In this document: positions 62,787 to 64,000 of the stretch, piece by piece
How positions within the stretch are numbered: position 1 is the stretch's first letter
Layout: the number at the start of each line of letters is the position of its first letter
DNA from: JAMXLO01 sp963749575
GTDB lineage: Bacteria > Pseudomonadota > Alphaproteobacteria > Acetobacterales > Acetobacteraceae
Reading direction: 5' to 3'
Length of the DNA: 64,000 bases
Assembly: GCA_963749575.1 (NCBI GenBank)
Contig: CAVVNM010000009.1
Location: 1-64,000 of the forward strand
Position numbers and translations under genes: made by a program
The notes under the pieces: model-generated
The model's database searches: none
What the model was told of the DNA's origin: nothing
What the model saw: only the letters and a program-made list of their open reading frames with translations

Positions 62787-63881
62787 TTGAAGGACATGGT
62801 CGATCCTAACGACGACGGCACGGTCAGAGACGGCATCGACAGTCGCTTTCAGAAAGACCAGCCTGGCCCGGTCCTCCAACGAAAGCGCCAACAGCGTAGG
62901 CGTTGGCCCTTCGTGTTGGGCGGGGCGATCCTGGTCGTCGGTATCCTGGCGACTGTGTGGGACTGGGACTGGTTTCGCCCGCTGGTTGCGCATGAGGCAT
63001 CGGCCGCACTCGGTCGCCCGATTACGCTGCAACATTTCGACCTGCGGCTCGGCAGGCAGACTGTGGCGGTGGCAGACGGGGTCCGAATCGCCAACCCCGA
63101 GGGTTTCGCGCAGGACGTTCCCCTGGCCATCGTGGATCGGCTGACGGTGACCATTGACACAATGGAGTGGCTGCGCCACCGCGTTGTGGTGGTCCCGGAC
63201 ATCCTCGTCGAGCAGCCGCGAATTGCGGCGACCCAGCGCGAGGACGGGAGCGCCAACTATTTATTCCCTATCGTTTCTCCCGGAGGCGATGGCCCGGGTG
63301 CCAAGCTCGGCAGTCTGCGTATCATCGGTGGCCAAGCCCACGTTATGCTGGCGCGGCCGCGAGCGGACTTCCAGGCTACGATCGAAACCCACGATAATGC
63401 CGACACGCCAGAAGTGGTGGTGGAGGCCAAAGGGACCTATGCCCGCCAACCGATCGAAGCGAGCTTTGTTGGCAGCGCTCTGCTGGCGCTGCGCGACGCT
63501 ACAATCCCCTATCACGTGAACCTGAAGGTGGCGAACGGACCGACACACGCCACGCTTGTCGGCAGCGTTCAAGACCCACTGCACTTCACCGGGACCGACC
63601 TAAAACTTGAAATGGCCGGCACCGACATGGAACTGCTGTTGCCGCTGATCGGCATCGCGTTTCCGAAGACCCCGTCGTACCGGATCAAAGGCGATTTGGA
63701 TTATGCCGACGGCAAGATCCATTTCCGCAACTTCGGCGGCCAGCTTGGGTCGAGCGACGTCGAGGGGAATATCGAGGTCGAGCCTGGGCCGAAGCGTCCA
63801 GTGGTCACCGCTGATGTCACGTCACGCCAGGTCGATCTCGCCGATCTCGGCGGCTTCCTCGGTTCAGAGCCGGGCGAATGA
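62787..63881 (+). CDS. AsmA-family protein, first part
   Basis: 364 aa. An N-terminal membrane helix (FVLGGAILVVGILATVWDWD) is followed by AsmA-like repeats (VEQPRIAATQREDGSANYLF, GNIEVEPGPKRPVVTADVTS, VDLADLGGFLGSEPG). The stop comes where homologues continue directly, and the following 63878-64000 frame carries the continuation. The AsmA group is involved in outer-membrane lipid transport or assembly. Confidence 0.75.
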   Translation: MKDMVDPNDDGTVRDGIDSRFQKDQPGPVLQRKRQQRRRWPFVLGGAILVVGILATVWDWDWFRPLVAHEASAALGRPITLQHFDLRLGRQTVAVADGVRIANPEGFAQDVPLAIVDRLTVTIDTMEWLRHRVVVVPDILVEQPRIAATQREDGSANYLFPIVSPGGDGPGAKLGSLRIIGGQAHVMLARPRADFQATIETHDNADTPEVVVEAKGTYARQPIEASFVGSALLALRDATIPYHVNLKVANGPTHATLVGSVQDPLHFTGTDLKLEMAGTDMELLLPLIGIAFPKTPSYRIKGDLDYADGKIHFRNFGGQLGSSDVEGNIEVEPGPKRPVVTADVTSRQVDLADLGGFLGSEPGE

Positions 63882-64000
63882 GCACGCCGAACCAGACGCC
63901 GGAGCAGCACCAGGCTGTGGCGCGGGCGGAGGCCAATCCGCGGTTGCTGCCAACCACCACGATCAGCCTGCCGAAGCTACTGGCGGCCGACGTGCACTTG
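63878..64000 (+). pseudogene. AsmA-family protein, continuation in shifted frame (cut by window edge)
   Basis: Starts at an ATG overlapping the previous stop by four bases and reads STPNQTPEQHQAVARAEANP then RLLPTTTISLPKLLAADVHL, the natural continuation of AsmA-like proteins after the GSEPG segment. The frame is open at the window end. Either one gene with an indel, or two overlapping genes. Confidence 0.55.

Noticed and set aside
1..64000. tRNA, rRNA and CRISPR arrays
   Set aside because: No regularly spaced repeats, no conserved rRNA stretches and no convincing tRNA cloverleaf were noticed by eye; a dedicated covariance search could still find a tRNA.

Overview
The window is high-GC bacterial DNA, most likely from an alphaproteobacterium of the Rhodospirillales/Acetobacteraceae type. 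This is inferred from the three-domain LigD, EcfG-type promoter, HWE histidine kinase, DUF3618/holin-X/CsbD stress cassette and entericidin-like lipoprotein. No rRNA, tRNA or CRISPR array was seen. Two partition-like genes at the left edge, many insertion-sequence remnants and several gene fragments suggest an accessory replicon or a genomic island, not a core region.

Layout. 1-2.5 kb: integrase-like gene, companion gene and a ScpA homologue in overlapping frames, followed by a 213-bp MITE-like element. 2.9-7.5 kb: a small winged-helix gene and a ligC-ligD operon for end-joining repair. 7.8-14.8 kb: secreted protein, SDR oxidoreductase, fluoroacetate-dehalogenase-like hydrolase, YihY membrane protein, a broken Nramp transporter and a receiver-like protein. 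15.3-16.5 kb: a membrane protein preceded by a 25-codon hydrophobic peptide gene and an EcfG-type promoter; the same pair recurs at 50.7-51.7 kb. 16.7-20.2 kb: plasmid/phage remnants, then a frameshifted PAS-LuxR regulator. 20.3-25.7 kb: a general-stress cassette (CsbD, YsnF/AvaK, YflT-like, holin-X, DUF3618, CsbD) interrupted by an IS66-family element. 27-29.9 kb: an IS4-family element with readable target duplication and a truncated IS3 element, together breaking a membrane-protein gene. 30.2-32.5 kb: seven tiny genes chained by 4-base overlaps, encoding coiled coils, a lipoprotein and winged-helix proteins. 32.6-38.4 kb: decayed duplicates of that module, a PPC-domain protein, a DUF29-lipoprotein chimera, a DUF2283/DUF4258 pair and two pieces of a phospholipase-D-like gene. 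38.4-53.3 kb: stress membrane proteins, glycosyltransferases, two MFS transporters, an HWE histidine kinase, an entericidin-like lipoprotein and a frameshifted AI-2E-family permease. 53.7-64 kb: DUF2252, glycogen debranching enzyme GlgX, a zinc metallopeptidase, a response regulator, manganese catalase and partners, PRC-barrel protein, a second YihY protein and an AsmA-like protein running off the edge.

Much of the content fits one theme: survival of desiccation, oxidation and DNA breaks. LigD/LigC repair breaks; manganese catalase removes peroxide; GlgX and glycosyltransferases handle storage or surface carbohydrate; CsbD, YsnF, YflT, GlsB, DUF3618 and holin-like proteins are typical general-stress products; regulators (PAS-LuxR, HWE kinase, receivers) are interspersed.

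An important caution: at least ten otherwise well-conserved genes are split by single or double base indels. Either this replicon is decaying or the assembly contains indel errors, and this affects every pseudogene call below.
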